Source: Ignavibacteria bacterium
GTDB lineage: Bacteria > Bacteroidota > Ignavibacteria > Tepidaquicellales > Tepidaquicellaceae
NCBI GenBank assembly: GCA_016719565.1
Contig: JADJYU010000010.1
Coordinates: forward strand, 62,001-126,000
Direction: 5' to 3'
Length of the DNA stretch: 64,000 nucleotides
Shown: piece after piece, positions 29,401-37,849 of the stretch
Layout of the letters: each line of letters begins with the position of its first letter
Position numbering within the stretch: position 1 is the stretch's first letter
The notes under the pieces: generated by a model
Database searches by the model: none
Told to the model about the DNA's origin: nothing
The model's input: only the letters and a program-made list of their open reading frames with translations
Program-made: the position numbers and the translations under genes

Positions 29401-31302
29401 GCATCCGATACTTTGACAACAATTTACAAAATAAGTCCTCAGCAGTTTCAGCCGTTTGAACTTACCAATACTTCATATAATACTGAAAACAGTGCAAACG
29501 GAATTAAGATAAGTGAATTTCCGGGAACACTTTATGTCCGTTCTCTTGGCACAAACGGAGCTGAGGCTTCTTATTTCTCTGTAATGAATAAAAGCATTCA
29601 TATGGATGCCGGCGGAAATTCAGGTATGAATCTTCTTAAGGTTAGAAAAACAGACGGTAAGATCTTGCAGTATAAAAATTTTAAAATGACCTTCCCGACT
29701 TCTTCAGATTCAATTTTGAATTTTTTAAATACGTTTGACACTACACATTATCTTATGGGTCTCAATGCAGCTTATGTCGCAGGTACTTTCCTTTTGAATA
29801 CAAACGTAATAAATAAATTTGCGCAGTTCGGCAGTACAAAAGTCTCTAATTTCAGGATCGGATTTTTCGACTCATGGAGCTTTATCGGATATCTTGGCGC
29901 GCAGCAGTCAGATGTTTCAGAAACTCTGAACAGATATATAAGCAGCTGGATAGAATCCGAATCTTCACAGAATAAAAAATTCAAATGGACATATGGATAT
30001 TCTGAATTCAGCATTGGTCCGGCTAATGCATGGCAAAATTTTTCATGGAATAATATTCTTCTTCCTTCAAACAAAATTTTATTTGATGTCTATGGAGTAA
30101 AACCCGACGGAAATTCCGATCTGCTGTTACAAAATATATCAACAAATTCTAATACAGATCTTTCTGCTGTAAACGCTTATCAGTATCCTGTATTGAATTT
30201 TATGGGAAAATACACAATCGATACTTTAACCGGAAGTAAGTCGCCGGTTCTTACTTCATTTAAAGTAAATTACCGTAATCCCGCCGAACTTGCAGCGGAG
30301 CTTGATGATCTGTGGAAATCGGATTCAACAGCTGTTTCCGGAAAGGAATTAAAAGTAAGATTTAAAATTTATAATGAAGGTGATATTGATCTCCCGGGAT
30401 ATATTGCGAATGTTTATATGCTGAAAAATTCCGAAAGTTTATTTCTGAAATCCGATACACTTAATAATTCACTGCTGAAAAATAATTCTGTCATTCATGA
30501 ATCAAAATTCATAATTCCTGTATTAAGAAATTCTTCTGATTATATTACATTTTTTGTTGAAATACTTCCGAAAGGAAATTATACTGAAGCGTTTACATTT
30601 AATAATTATGTTTACTTTGATCTTTTAAATGCACCGGCTTCTTCAATTGCCGGTATAGAAGTTTTCAGTGACGGAAAGAAAATTCAGGACGGAGATAATG
30701 TCAGTCTGAATCCGGAGTTAAAAGTTTCTGTTAACACTGATCCGGATCTGGCTAATTCGGACGCAGTGATAAATCTCAAAGAAATTCTGATAAATGGTGT
30801 CAGTGTCAATGACAGAACAGTTGCGGAGAAGAATTCAAAGGATAATAATACTATAGTTAAAAGAGCTGAAAGAAATTTAAGCTTTTCTAATGAAATGATA
30901 TTTCATCCGGGATTGATCAAAGGTACAAATACTTTAACAGTAATCTTCGGAGATCAGAATGGAAATTCTGATACGGCAAGTTTAACTCTGAATGTAAGTG
31001 ATCTGTATTCAATCGGAGAACTTTATAATTATCCTAATCCGATGAAGACAGAAACGAATTTCATTTTTGATCTGACAGGTTTTGAAAATCCGGGTAACGG
31101 AAAAATTAAAATATACACTGTATCCGGAAAGATGATCAGAGAGATTGACATACCGTTGAATTTCGGATTTAATACAATTAGCTGGGACGGAAAGGATAAT
31201 GACGGAGATATTATTGCGAACGGAACATATCTCTACAAATTATTTATCACCGGCGCTGAGAATCTGGAATCAGAAGTGAAAAAGCTTGTAATTCTTAAAT
31301 AA
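26440..31302 (+). CDS. C25 (gingipain-family) cysteine peptidase, candidate T9SS sortase PorU
   Basis: The 1,620-residue secreted protein starts with a signal peptide (LTKILLILLINVFASDFLFS). The N-terminal half resembles the PorU prodomain (YLKLYIADDGIHRINKSDF). The catalytic domain spans about 390-760. It has VNFMGHAGSQDW with His630 and SMTCYTGKVGEP with Cys660, the C25 dyad with the usual spacing of about 30 residues. Long Ig-like regions follow. The end (LYNYPNPMKTETNFIFDL, then SWDGKDNDGDIIANGTYLYK) is a FlgD-like beta-sandwich instead of a classical sorting tail. PorU cleaves sorting domains from T9SS clients and attaches them to A-LPS. At 1,620 residues it is longer than the roughly 1,150 of known PorU, so an independent C25 peptidase remains possible. 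A TATTTTTG -7 box is at 26353-26360. Confidence 0.78.
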   Translation: MNLTKILLILLINVFASDFLFSQDYNWITPNKTYLKLYIADDGIHRINKSDFENAGVSTSAIDPRTLRVFNRGNQIPVFVRGESDGFFNDSDFVDFYGTRNYGGLTNAYNQDNQIVYSTNERFDLYSDTNVYWIDWGGTNGLRMFNSAYAAPSNYLQNFSNELLHLEKDKIYWIGQASSSNDFGNFTNERYLGESWYWSLLGNGQSVSDTFSIPLLNKNLPTVSLRVFAYPQSASFSVTNEHNLQIKVNGNIVADFVRNDFSRVDTAVTFSSALLSETTVNNVTATYTSSGGFSGTMFLDMFEFKYPKVLKFRNNISLMDLAGEDSTSKKIKLSGFNPGNQTFIYDIKNNIRITSFSNSADTLIFSAKQNSKIEITNKVISKKPFKIIQRQVPDLVSSANGADYLIIYNKIFESQALQLQNHRETYDNFRVKITEIKGIYDIFNFGIESPDAVRNFNRHIFYNWQQPRVKYICLFGRGSLDPKKNSDATVYRENLIPVKGNPSSDNFYSNVFINNFIFYNQISIGRLPALNVSEAQNMVNNIITYETQPPQKWWKDFTFIGGGVNQAEQQLFLSLNNDSLINPYILSNPVKGNPVRILRNDLNGAETFNYSDSIKNQINRGTLTVNFMGHAGSQDWEIALNDPEILSNHGKFPVILSMTCYTGKVGEPNFRSFGERFMNMNNTGAVSFFATSGWGFVYSGSLINSLFYKSFAKDTVRRVGDMVSYAMNSIKSDSLSFSIRHTVNCYTLMGDPALKLQLPAYPEFTISENDYKLSNKSPSVNEPINLKVFPQNFGLNSDSATMRLLVTKDFAKYYFKDTVLRNFSSKDSISYNFKLNSKGRYEAKVILDLYNSSPDENKNDNTLIFEIDVKNVSFVPYKPVHNSVVRKDSVEYVGMNPFIKKNEKSIILLLQTDTSANFNSPVSQLFINKEPHGAVSKFKTLLPVKDTSKLYYWRTNSVINGDSSGWSAVQMFKYNPLISISDKTIDSASDTLTTIYKISPQQFQPFELTNTSYNTENSANGIKISEFPGTLYVRSLGTNGAEASYFSVMNKSIHMDAGGNSGMNLLKVRKTDGKILQYKNFKMTFPTSSDSILNFLNTFDTTHYLMGLNAAYVAGTFLLNTNVINKFAQFGSTKVSNFRIGFFDSWSFIGYLGAQQSDVSETLNRYISSWIESESSQNKKFKWTYGYSEFSIGPANAWQNFSWNNILLPSNKILFDVYGVKPDGNSDLLLQNISTNSNTDLSAVNAYQYPVLNFMGKYTIDTLTGSKSPVLTSFKVNYRNPAELAAELDDLWKSDSTAVSGKELKVRFKIYNEGDIDLPGYIANVYMLKNSESLFLKSDTLNNSLLKNNSVIHESKFIIPVLRNSSDYITFFVEILPKGNYTEAFTFNNYVYFDLLNAPASSIAGIEVFSDGKKIQDGDNVSLNPELKVSVNTDPDLANSDAVINLKEILINGVSVNDRTVAEKNSKDNNTIVKRAERNLSFSNEMIFHPGLIKGTNTLTVIFGDQNGNSDTASLTLNVSDLYSIGELYNYPNPMKTETNFIFDLTGFENPGNGKIKIYTVSGKMIREIDIPLNFGFNTISWDGKDNDGDIIANGTYLYKLFITGAENLESEVKKLVILK

Positions 31303-31304
31303 AG

Positions 31305-31760
31305 TTATTCTCTTCCGACTTTAACAATTTCATCATTTAGTCTGTCAAGGAAGTCAATAGTCCTTTCTTTCATTACGATTACATCATATTCCTGCCGGAT
31401 TATTTCTCCGGGGGGATATTGTTTCCTTTTCAATGACTTTACTGAATTAATATTCTCCTCAATTATATTCAGTAAATTTTCCTTTAGTGCTCTTGATTCA
31501 CTGTATTCTTCTATGGTTTTCATTTTTAAAATGTCTGTATACATCCTTGACAGATTTCTTTCATAAAAATCCAGATCTTCATATTTTTGAACTCCGTTAG
31601 TATAATCCTTTAGTAATGTTGCGTCAGTATTCATTCGGTAAAGAAATTCAAACTTTTCTCTCTGCAAACCCTGACTTATCTCATTACATCCTGTAATATT
31701 CAGGATAGAGTTTATAATGAAAATCACAGCAAAAAATATTCTGTATTTAGAAGTTATCAT
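31305..31760 (-). CDS. Putative small lipoprotein
   Basis: This 151-residue protein has a hydrophobic N-terminus ending in the lipobox NITGC, so the mature protein would start at Cys25 and be lipid-anchored. The rest is charged and helical (ENLLNIIEENINSVKSLKRK), with no domain I recognise. Its start overlaps the end of tsaD by 14 bases, so the two are probably one transcript. Its stop lies two bases from that of the convergent C25 peptidase gene. Confidence 0.65.
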   Translation of the reverse strand: MITSKYRIFFAVIFIINSILNITGCNEISQGLQREKFEFLYRMNTDATLLKDYTNGVQKYEDLDFYERNLSRMYTDILKMKTIEEYSESRALKENLLNIIEENINSVKSLKRKQYPPGEIIRQEYDVIVMKERTIDFLDRLNDEIVKVGRE

Positions 31761-32679
31761 AATCGAGTCTTGGTTTTGCCAAATAATTTAAAGATTGTAA
31801 ATTGAATTCACTTTTATCTTTTGTATGAATATACTTTAAATATCCGGTCAGTCCTATCATTGCGGCATTATCTGATGCATACTCAGATTTTGGAAAATAT
31901 ACCTTGTAACCTGATGCGGTCAGTTTTTCAAATTTTTCCTGCAAGCGGCTGTTAGCTGATACACCGCCTGATACTGAACTAAGTGAATCTGTTTTTACAT
32001 TCTCAAAATTGATCTTACGGAGATAATAAAGTACTGATGTTTTAATTCCTGAAAAGGAAAAATTATATTTACTTTCTTTTACAATTGTCAGAGGAAATTT
32101 ATGGTAGTTCCTGTCACCGGCTTTAGCAAGTCTGTCAATATGATGGCCACCCGGGTAACCAAGTCCGAGGAGTTTTGCTGTTTTGTCAAATGCTTCACCC
32201 GCAGCATCATCCAGAGTGTAGCCGATTATTTTATGCCGGAAAAAATCTTCTACATGTATAAGCAACGTATGACCGCCTGAAACAATAAGACCGATAAATG
32301 GAAATTCAGGCTTTTGTCCGTTAAGAAAATTTGAATAGAGATGAGCCTGAATATGATTAACTGGTATAAAAGGAACATTCAGGGTAAAGGCAAGTGACTT
32401 TGCAAAATTCATACCGATTAAGAGCGAACCTATTAAACCAGGTTCACAGGTCGCAGCAATAACATCTATATCTTTAAGCTGCTTAGAGGATGAATCCAAA
32501 GATTTACTTACTATTGCGGAAATGTTTTTTAAATGTTCACGGGAAGCTAATTCCGGCACAACTCCTCCGAATTTGTTATGGGAGATCTGCGAGGAAATAA
32601 TATTCGATAGAACTATATCATTATCAAGGACAGAAGCAGAAGTTTCATCGCAGGATGTTTCCACAGCAAGTATATTCAT
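31747..32679 (-). CDS. tsaD: tRNA N6-threonylcarbamoyladenosine transferase TsaD, with an internal segment missing
   Basis: TsaD transfers the threonylcarbamoyl group to A37 of ANN-decoding tRNAs. Visible marks are VPELASREH, the metal-binding NHIQAHLYS (His109, His113), SGGHTLL, FSFSGIKTSVLYYL and SGGVSANSRL. I prefer the ATG at 32679 to the TTG two codons upstream. The protein is 310 residues, against about 335-340 in the family. The shortfall is local: between FSGIKT and GGVSAN there are 23 residues where about 50 are expected, so one or two helices are missing in frame. The rest is intact. Whether this is real or an assembly collapse needs read evidence. Confidence 0.88.
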   Translation of the reverse strand: MNILAVETSCDETSASVLDNDIVLSNIISSQISHNKFGGVVPELASREHLKNISAIVSKSLDSSSKQLKDIDVIAATCEPGLIGSLLIGMNFAKSLAFTLNVPFIPVNHIQAHLYSNFLNGQKPEFPFIGLIVSGGHTLLIHVEDFFRHKIIGYTLDDAAGEAFDKTAKLLGLGYPGGHHIDRLAKAGDRNYHKFPLTIVKESKYNFSFSGIKTSVLYYLRKINFENVKTDSLSSVSGGVSANSRLQEKFEKLTASGYKVYFPKSEYASDNAAMIGLTGYLKYIHTKDKSEFNLQSLNYLAKPRLDYDNF

Positions 32680-32774
32680 CTGCAAAAATTAAACATTATT
32701 GAGAAAATTGTGTTACCCAAATTATACAATTTCGTTTCTATTGATTTAACATTAATTAAAAACTAAATTTAACC

Positions 32775-34052
32775 GTGAATAATAACAGAATAAAAATTTT
32801 TTTAATACTACTAATTTCATTCCTTTTTAATGCATCAGCGTTTTCTCAGGTAAAATTACTTATACCGATGGAAGACTCGCAGACCGATCATTTGAAAGCA
32901 TACGGAATTGCATACAGACACTTACTCAGTAATAAGGAAGTGGACTGGCTGCTTAATTACAGAGGCGGTTCGTTTATGTTTGGATATTCTTCAAAGCTTC
33001 AGGAAGAATGTAATGCCAAAGGTGTTTCTTATGAACTTCTGGAAGGCACTCAGACTGCGCAGGTATATGCTGAGGCTAAAGATGAAAAAAATAACATGGA
33101 TGTAGTAAGACTTGAGAAAGTCGCCAAGATAGCTGTTTATGTCCCGCCGAACGCTCTTCCCTGGGATGACGCAGTTCAGCTTGTGCTTGAATATGCGGAA
33201 ATTCCCTATGACAAACTCTGGGACGAGGAAGTTCTGACTGATAAACTAAAAGGTTATGACTGGCTGCATCTGCATCATGAGGATTTTACAGGACAGTTCG
33301 GAAAGTTTTTCGCTACATACGGATCTGCTCCGTGGTATTTGAATCAGCAAAAGATCAATGAAGACATGGCTGCAAAGCTCGGGTATGATAAAGTATCAAA
33401 ATTAAAGCTTGCAGTAGTTAAGAAACTGAAGGAATATATTGCAAACGGCGGTTTTCTGTTTACAATGTGTTCGGCGACAGATACTTATGATTTAGCTCTT
33501 GCCGCACAATATACGGATATCTGCGAATCTATATATGACGGTGATCCGGCTGATCCTCAGGCAAACAGTAAACTTGATTATTCTGAATGTCTGGCATTTG
33601 AAAATTTTACAGTGGATATGAATCCGCTGATGTATGAATACTCCAATATAGACGTGACAAACCAGCTTCTTTCAATGGGGCAGTATAATGACAATTTTAC
33701 GCTGGTAGATTTTTCAGCAAAGTATGATCCGGTACCGTCAATGCTGACGCAGTGTCATACTTCGGTTATAAACGGATTTCTCGGACAGACCACCGGCTTT
33801 CAGAAAAGTCTTCTGAAGAAAAATGTAACAGTGCTTGCGATGAAAGACGGGACTGACTATGTAAGATACATTCACGGAAATTACGGAAAGGGGACGTTTA
33901 CTTTTTACGGGGGACATGATCCGGAAGATTATCAGCACGCAGTGGGAGATCCGAAAACTGAACTTGAAAATTTCAAACACTCTCCGGGATACAGACTTAT
34001 TCTTAATAATGTTCTTTTCCCTGCCGCAAAGAAGAAAAAATTAAAAACATAA
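32775..34052 (+). CDS. Secreted conserved protein of the family often labelled asparagine synthetase B in Bacteroidota
   Basis: The start is GTG at 32775 and the N-terminus is a signal peptide (IKIFLILLISFLFNASAFSQ). The 425-residue protein has conserved-looking segments YGIAYRHLLSNKEVDWLLNY, WDDAVQLVLEYAEIPYDKLW, DWLHLHHEDFTGQFG and FTFYGGHDPEDYQH. Relatives in this phylum are commonly named asparagine synthetase B. I see none of that enzyme's motifs, such as an N-terminal catalytic Cys or an ATP-pyrophosphatase loop, and the export signal argues against a cytosolic amidotransferase. A glutamine-amidotransferase-like fold is possible. True function is unknown. The next gene begins 9 bases after its stop. 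Confidence 0.6.
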   Translation: MNNNRIKIFLILLISFLFNASAFSQVKLLIPMEDSQTDHLKAYGIAYRHLLSNKEVDWLLNYRGGSFMFGYSSKLQEECNAKGVSYELLEGTQTAQVYAEAKDEKNNMDVVRLEKVAKIAVYVPPNALPWDDAVQLVLEYAEIPYDKLWDEEVLTDKLKGYDWLHLHHEDFTGQFGKFFATYGSAPWYLNQQKINEDMAAKLGYDKVSKLKLAVVKKLKEYIANGGFLFTMCSATDTYDLALAAQYTDICESIYDGDPADPQANSKLDYSECLAFENFTVDMNPLMYEYSNIDVTNQLLSMGQYNDNFTLVDFSAKYDPVPSMLTQCHTSVINGFLGQTTGFQKSLLKKNVTVLAMKDGTDYVRYIHGNYGKGTFTFYGGHDPEDYQHAVGDPKTELENFKHSPGYRLILNNVLFPAAKKKKLKT

Positions 34053-34061
34053 ATCTTTAAA

Positions 34062-34988
34062 TTGCAAAGAGGGAAAATTTTTTCAAAAGTAATTCATTGC
34101 ATTCTCTTTTTTCAAATTACAGTTGTTTTATTTTCCTGCGCCAAACCTTCCGGAAATATTCAAAGTAAGTTTTCAGTAAAAGATGATACAGGGCTTGAAG
34201 TAAATTTTGATTCCCATCCTAAAAGAATAATCTCACTCGGACCGAACATTACGGAGACAATTTATGAATTAGGCGCGGACTCTGTATTAGTAGGTGTTAC
34301 GGAATACTGTGACTATCCTCCGCAGGCAAAAACCAAAACTAACACCGGAAGTTATCTTAGTCCTGATTATGAAATTATTTCATCTCTCAAACCTGATCTG
34401 ATAATAATAAATGTTGAGTCGTCTAATAATCCGACTTATCAGTCTTTAATGAATATGGGATTCAGGTTATTTCTTAGTCATGCCAGGGATTTAACAGGAA
34501 TAAATAAAATGATCAGTGATATCGGAAAAATCACGGGAGTAAATGAAAGAGCTGATCTTTTGATCAAAAAAATCTCATCAGAACTTCCGGATGTTACAAA
34601 GCCCGATTCATTATCCGAAACTGCTCTTATAATAATTGCCGTAAATCCGCTGATGACTACAAATGATAAAACTTTTATTAATGAAATTTCGGAGCTTGCC
34701 GGTTTTAGGAATATTTATGCCGGAGAAGAGCAGGAATATCCTGTAATAAATTACGAAGATGTAGTGAACAGGGATCCCGATGTGATCATATTTCCGACTG
34801 ATACTCTAAAAACAGGTAAAAATTCTGAATATGAAACTGAGATCAGAGAAAGGATACACAATTCAGGCGCTGTGAAAAGCGGAAATATTATTTTTATCGA
34901 TGATGATATTATGTTCAGACCCGGACCGCGTATTACAGATGCGGTGAAGACTTTGAGAAATAAATACATTCGAAAAGAATTAAAATAA
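34062..34988 (+). CDS. Periplasmic substrate-binding lipoprotein, cobalamin/siderophore (BtuF-like) class
   Basis: The 308-residue protein starts at TTG (34062) and has a lipobox, VLFSC, near residue 26. The sequence is a class III (helical backbone) binding protein: PKRIISLGPNITETIYELGA at the start of lobe 1, VGVTEYCDYPPQAKTK, LKPDLIIINVESS, and RPGPRITDAVKTL at the end. Such proteins deliver vitamin B12 or ferric siderophores to a BtuCD-type ABC transporter. No permease or ATPase gene is adjacent, so the partner must be elsewhere and the ligand is not decided. Confidence 0.8.
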   Translation: MQRGKIFSKVIHCILFFQITVVLFSCAKPSGNIQSKFSVKDDTGLEVNFDSHPKRIISLGPNITETIYELGADSVLVGVTEYCDYPPQAKTKTNTGSYLSPDYEIISSLKPDLIIINVESSNNPTYQSLMNMGFRLFLSHARDLTGINKMISDIGKITGVNERADLLIKKISSELPDVTKPDSLSETALIIIAVNPLMTTNDKTFINEISELAGFRNIYAGEEQEYPVINYEDVVNRDPDVIIFPTDTLKTGKNSEYETEIRERIHNSGAVKSGNIIFIDDDIMFRPGPRITDAVKTLRNKYIRKELK

Positions 34989-35091
34989 AATTTACTGCAT
35001 AATTTTTAGAAACAGTACTAACCTCAATTTACACTTAAACCTCTGCATTCAAATCATTATATTCACAAACATTTTAAAATAATCATACATT

Positions 35092-36765
35092 TTGTCAGAC
35101 AATAAAATAATATTTTCAATGGTGGGAGTCAGCAAGACTTATCCTCCGCAGAAACAGGTTTTAAAAAATATATATCTCTCATTTTTTTACGGAGCAAAGA
35201 TCGGTATAATCGGATTAAACGGATCAGGTAAATCCACGCTGTTAAAAATTATTGCCGGATTAGAAGATAAGTTTGAAGGCGAAGTTCATTTTACAAAAGA
35301 TTACAGTATAGGATTATTATCGCAGGATCCGGAGCTTGATGAAACAAAGACTGTAAAAGAGATCGTGCAGGAAGGTGTTCAGGAAGTGGTAGATGTATTA
35401 AAGGAATATGATGAGGTGAATAATAAATTCGCAGAGCCGATGGATGATGATGAGATGAATAAACTTATAGAAAGACAGGGTGAACTTACGGAAAAGATCG
35501 AGCATATGAACGGATGGGAACTTGATGCTAAACTCGAAAGAGCTATGGATGCATTGAGAACTCCCGACGGCGATACTCCTGTAAAAAATCTTTCTGGAGG
35601 CGAAAGAAGAAGAGTAGCGCTTTGCAGACTTCTTCTGAAAGAACCGGATATACTTTTGCTTGATGAACCGACAAACCATCTTGATGCAGAATCCATAGAC
35701 TGGCTTGAGCAGCATTTACAGCAATACAAAGGAACTGTCATAGCAATTACTCACGACAGGTATTTTCTCGATAATGTAGCAGGCTGGATACTTGAGCTGG
35801 ACAGGGGAGAGGGAATTCCATGGGAAGGAAATTACTCTTCCTGGCTTGATCAGAAAACGAAACGACTTGAAATGGAAGAGAAGCAGGAAAGCAAAAGACG
35901 TAAAACATTGCTGCATGAACTCGAATGGGTGAGAATGTCCCCGAAGGCGAGACAGGCGAAATCTAAAGCGAGACTTCAGGCTTATGATAGAATGCTGAAT
36001 GAAGATTCAAAAAGAAAAGAAGAGCAGCTTGAAATATTTATTCCAAACGGACCAAGACTTGGTAATAAAGTAATAGATGCTGTAAATGTCAGCAAGTCTT
36101 TCGGTGATAAACTATTATATGAAAATCTGAATTTTTCTCTTCCCCCTGCCGGAATAGTCGGAATTATCGGAGCTAACGGAACGGGTAAGACGACTCTTTT
36201 CAGACTTATACTCGGGACGGAAAAGCCGGACAACGGAAATTTTGAAGTAGGGGAGACAGTAAGTATTGGTTATGTGGATCAGGCACATGCGGAAATCGAT
36301 CCCGAAAAGACCGTATGGGAAGTTATCTCGGAAGAAAATGAATTTATAGAAATTGAAGGAAAGCAGTACAACTCAAGAGCTTATGTTGCAAGATTTAATT
36401 TTAACGGAGCTGATCAGGGAAAGAAAGTAAATATGCTTTCCGGAGGTGAGAGGAACAGATTACATCTGGCGCTAACATTAAAATCCGAAGCTAACGTTTT
36501 GCTTCTTGACGAACCAACCAATGATATTGATGTAAATACTCTGAGAGCTCTTGAAGAAGGTCTTGAAAACTTTGCAGGATGCGCAGTCATTATATCTCAC
36601 GACAGATGGTTTCTGGACAGAGTCGCCACTCATATACTTTCATTCGAAGGTGATTCAACTGTAGAATATTTTGAAGGCGGGTATTCGGATTATGAAGAAT
36701 TTAAAAAGAAGAAGTACGGTTATGTCGAACCGAAACGCGTAAGGTATAAAAAACTGGTTCAGTAA
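35092..36765 (+). CDS. ettA: Energy-dependent translational throttle protein EttA (ABC-F)
   Basis: This 557-residue soluble protein has two ABC ATPase domains and no membrane part. Walker A motifs are GLNGSGKST (41-49) and GANGTGKTT (near 360). Signatures are LSGGERRRVALCRLLL and LSGGERNRLHLALTL, and Walker B is LLLDEPTNHLDAES in domain 1 and LLLDEPTNDIDVN in domain 2. The linker and overall alignment to EttA (near-identical starts, TYPPQKQVLKNIYLSFF) separate it from Uup and other ABC-F types. It binds the ribosomal E site and gates the first peptide bond according to ATP/ADP ratio. The start is TTG at 35092. Confidence 0.93.
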   Translation: MSDNKIIFSMVGVSKTYPPQKQVLKNIYLSFFYGAKIGIIGLNGSGKSTLLKIIAGLEDKFEGEVHFTKDYSIGLLSQDPELDETKTVKEIVQEGVQEVVDVLKEYDEVNNKFAEPMDDDEMNKLIERQGELTEKIEHMNGWELDAKLERAMDALRTPDGDTPVKNLSGGERRRVALCRLLLKEPDILLLDEPTNHLDAESIDWLEQHLQQYKGTVIAITHDRYFLDNVAGWILELDRGEGIPWEGNYSSWLDQKTKRLEMEEKQESKRRKTLLHELEWVRMSPKARQAKSKARLQAYDRMLNEDSKRKEEQLEIFIPNGPRLGNKVIDAVNVSKSFGDKLLYENLNFSLPPAGIVGIIGANGTGKTTLFRLILGTEKPDNGNFEVGETVSIGYVDQAHAEIDPEKTVWEVISEENEFIEIEGKQYNSRAYVARFNFNGADQGKKVNMLSGGERNRLHLALTLKSEANVLLLDEPTNDIDVNTLRALEEGLENFAGCAVIISHDRWFLDRVATHILSFEGDSTVEYFEGGYSDYEEFKKKKYGYVEPKRVRYKKLVQ

Positions 36766-36850
36766 TTTTTTTCTTTGGAAAAATTTTGATTAATATATTA
36801 ACCGGAATTACATCATAAGTACAATTCACACATATAATCTTTCAGAAAGT

Positions 36851-37849
36851 ATTAAGAAGATAGGGATATTTGTCATTCCTCTTATTCTGGTAATTGTATT
36901 ATTATTTTACTCATTCAAGGAATCTCAGATATATTCTGAATCTTACGGCGTCAGATCTGAAGTTTTAAAAAGTAATAATGATGAAGTTGTATCTCCGTCA
37001 TCACAGAAGAAAGTAAAAATTGAAGAGCTTGATAATATTTTCGCAAAGAGATCTTTCAATAACAACATATATGTCGAAAGCATGCTCAAAGACTGGAATA
37101 CACTTTTTGATCTGTTCGCATCCAATGCAAATTTTAAACAGCAGGCAAAAAATTTAAATATAAAGGACCTTGAGCGGATAACGGAAAAAGTTCAGTTTGT
37201 CAGCAAAGAATTCAAACTTGGTAACGTTGAAAATCTGGTGAAGGAGCTTGGAGATATAATTACAAGAGAAAGTAATTTTTACAAACTCGACTGGCGGATC
37301 GTACTTGCGATCATAAGGCAGGAGTCATATTTCAATGCTAATGCCCGCTCGCATGCAGGAGCGTTTGGATTAATGCAGATAATGCCGAGGACCGGACAGG
37401 GACTTCAGAACGAATTAAAACTTGAGGAAACTCAGACACCTGTTAATAATCTTATTGCCGGTATCTATTATTATGCATCACTTGTGTCACAGTTCCGGGA
37501 ATTCGGCGATGAGAAATATAAATTCGCGCTTGCAGCATACAATGCAGGGCTTGGCAGGGTAATAGACGCAATGACTATTACAGCACATTTTGAAAAGGAT
37601 TACAGACAATGGGACAATGTGAAAGAAGCATATCCGTTTCTCGCTTCGAAGGAAGATTCAGTCCATGCGCTTGTATGGCCGGAATCCAAAAGACCGCCGT
37701 ACGGAACACTTGATAACTGGAAAGAGCCATACAATTATGTCAACAGCATAATGTTCTATTATGAGTCTTACAAGAAAATGTATGAAAGCAATCTTGAAGA
37801 ACCTAAGAAAACCGAAACTCCTAAAAAAACTAATAAAAAGAAAAAATAA
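36851..37849 (+). CDS. Membrane-anchored lytic transglycosylase (SLT domain), start codon unresolved
   Basis: The first ATG (37082) would give a 255-residue protein with no export signal. The same frame, however, is open upstream to a TAA at 36836 and encodes KKIGIFVIPLILVIVLLFYS, an ideal membrane anchor, so the gene must begin earlier. No ATG, GTG or TTG exists in that stretch; I place the start at ATT 36851 as a best guess. The catalytic domain has IRQESYFNANARSHAGAFGL, with the Glu of the ES motif, MQIMP and AAYNAGLGRV, all typical of family 1 lytic transglycosylases, which cut the peptidoglycan sugar chain. The C-terminus is a Lys-rich tail. The stop overlaps the next ATG (TAATG). Confidence 0.82.
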   Translation: MKKIGIFVIPLILVIVLLFYSFKESQIYSESYGVRSEVLKSNNDEVVSPSSQKKVKIEELDNIFAKRSFNNNIYVESMLKDWNTLFDLFASNANFKQQAKNLNIKDLERITEKVQFVSKEFKLGNVENLVKELGDIITRESNFYKLDWRIVLAIIRQESYFNANARSHAGAFGLMQIMPRTGQGLQNELKLEETQTPVNNLIAGIYYYASLVSQFREFGDEKYKFALAAYNAGLGRVIDAMTITAHFEKDYRQWDNVKEAYPFLASKEDSVHALVWPESKRPPYGTLDNWKEPYNYVNSIMFYYESYKKMYESNLEEPKKTETPKKTNKKKK

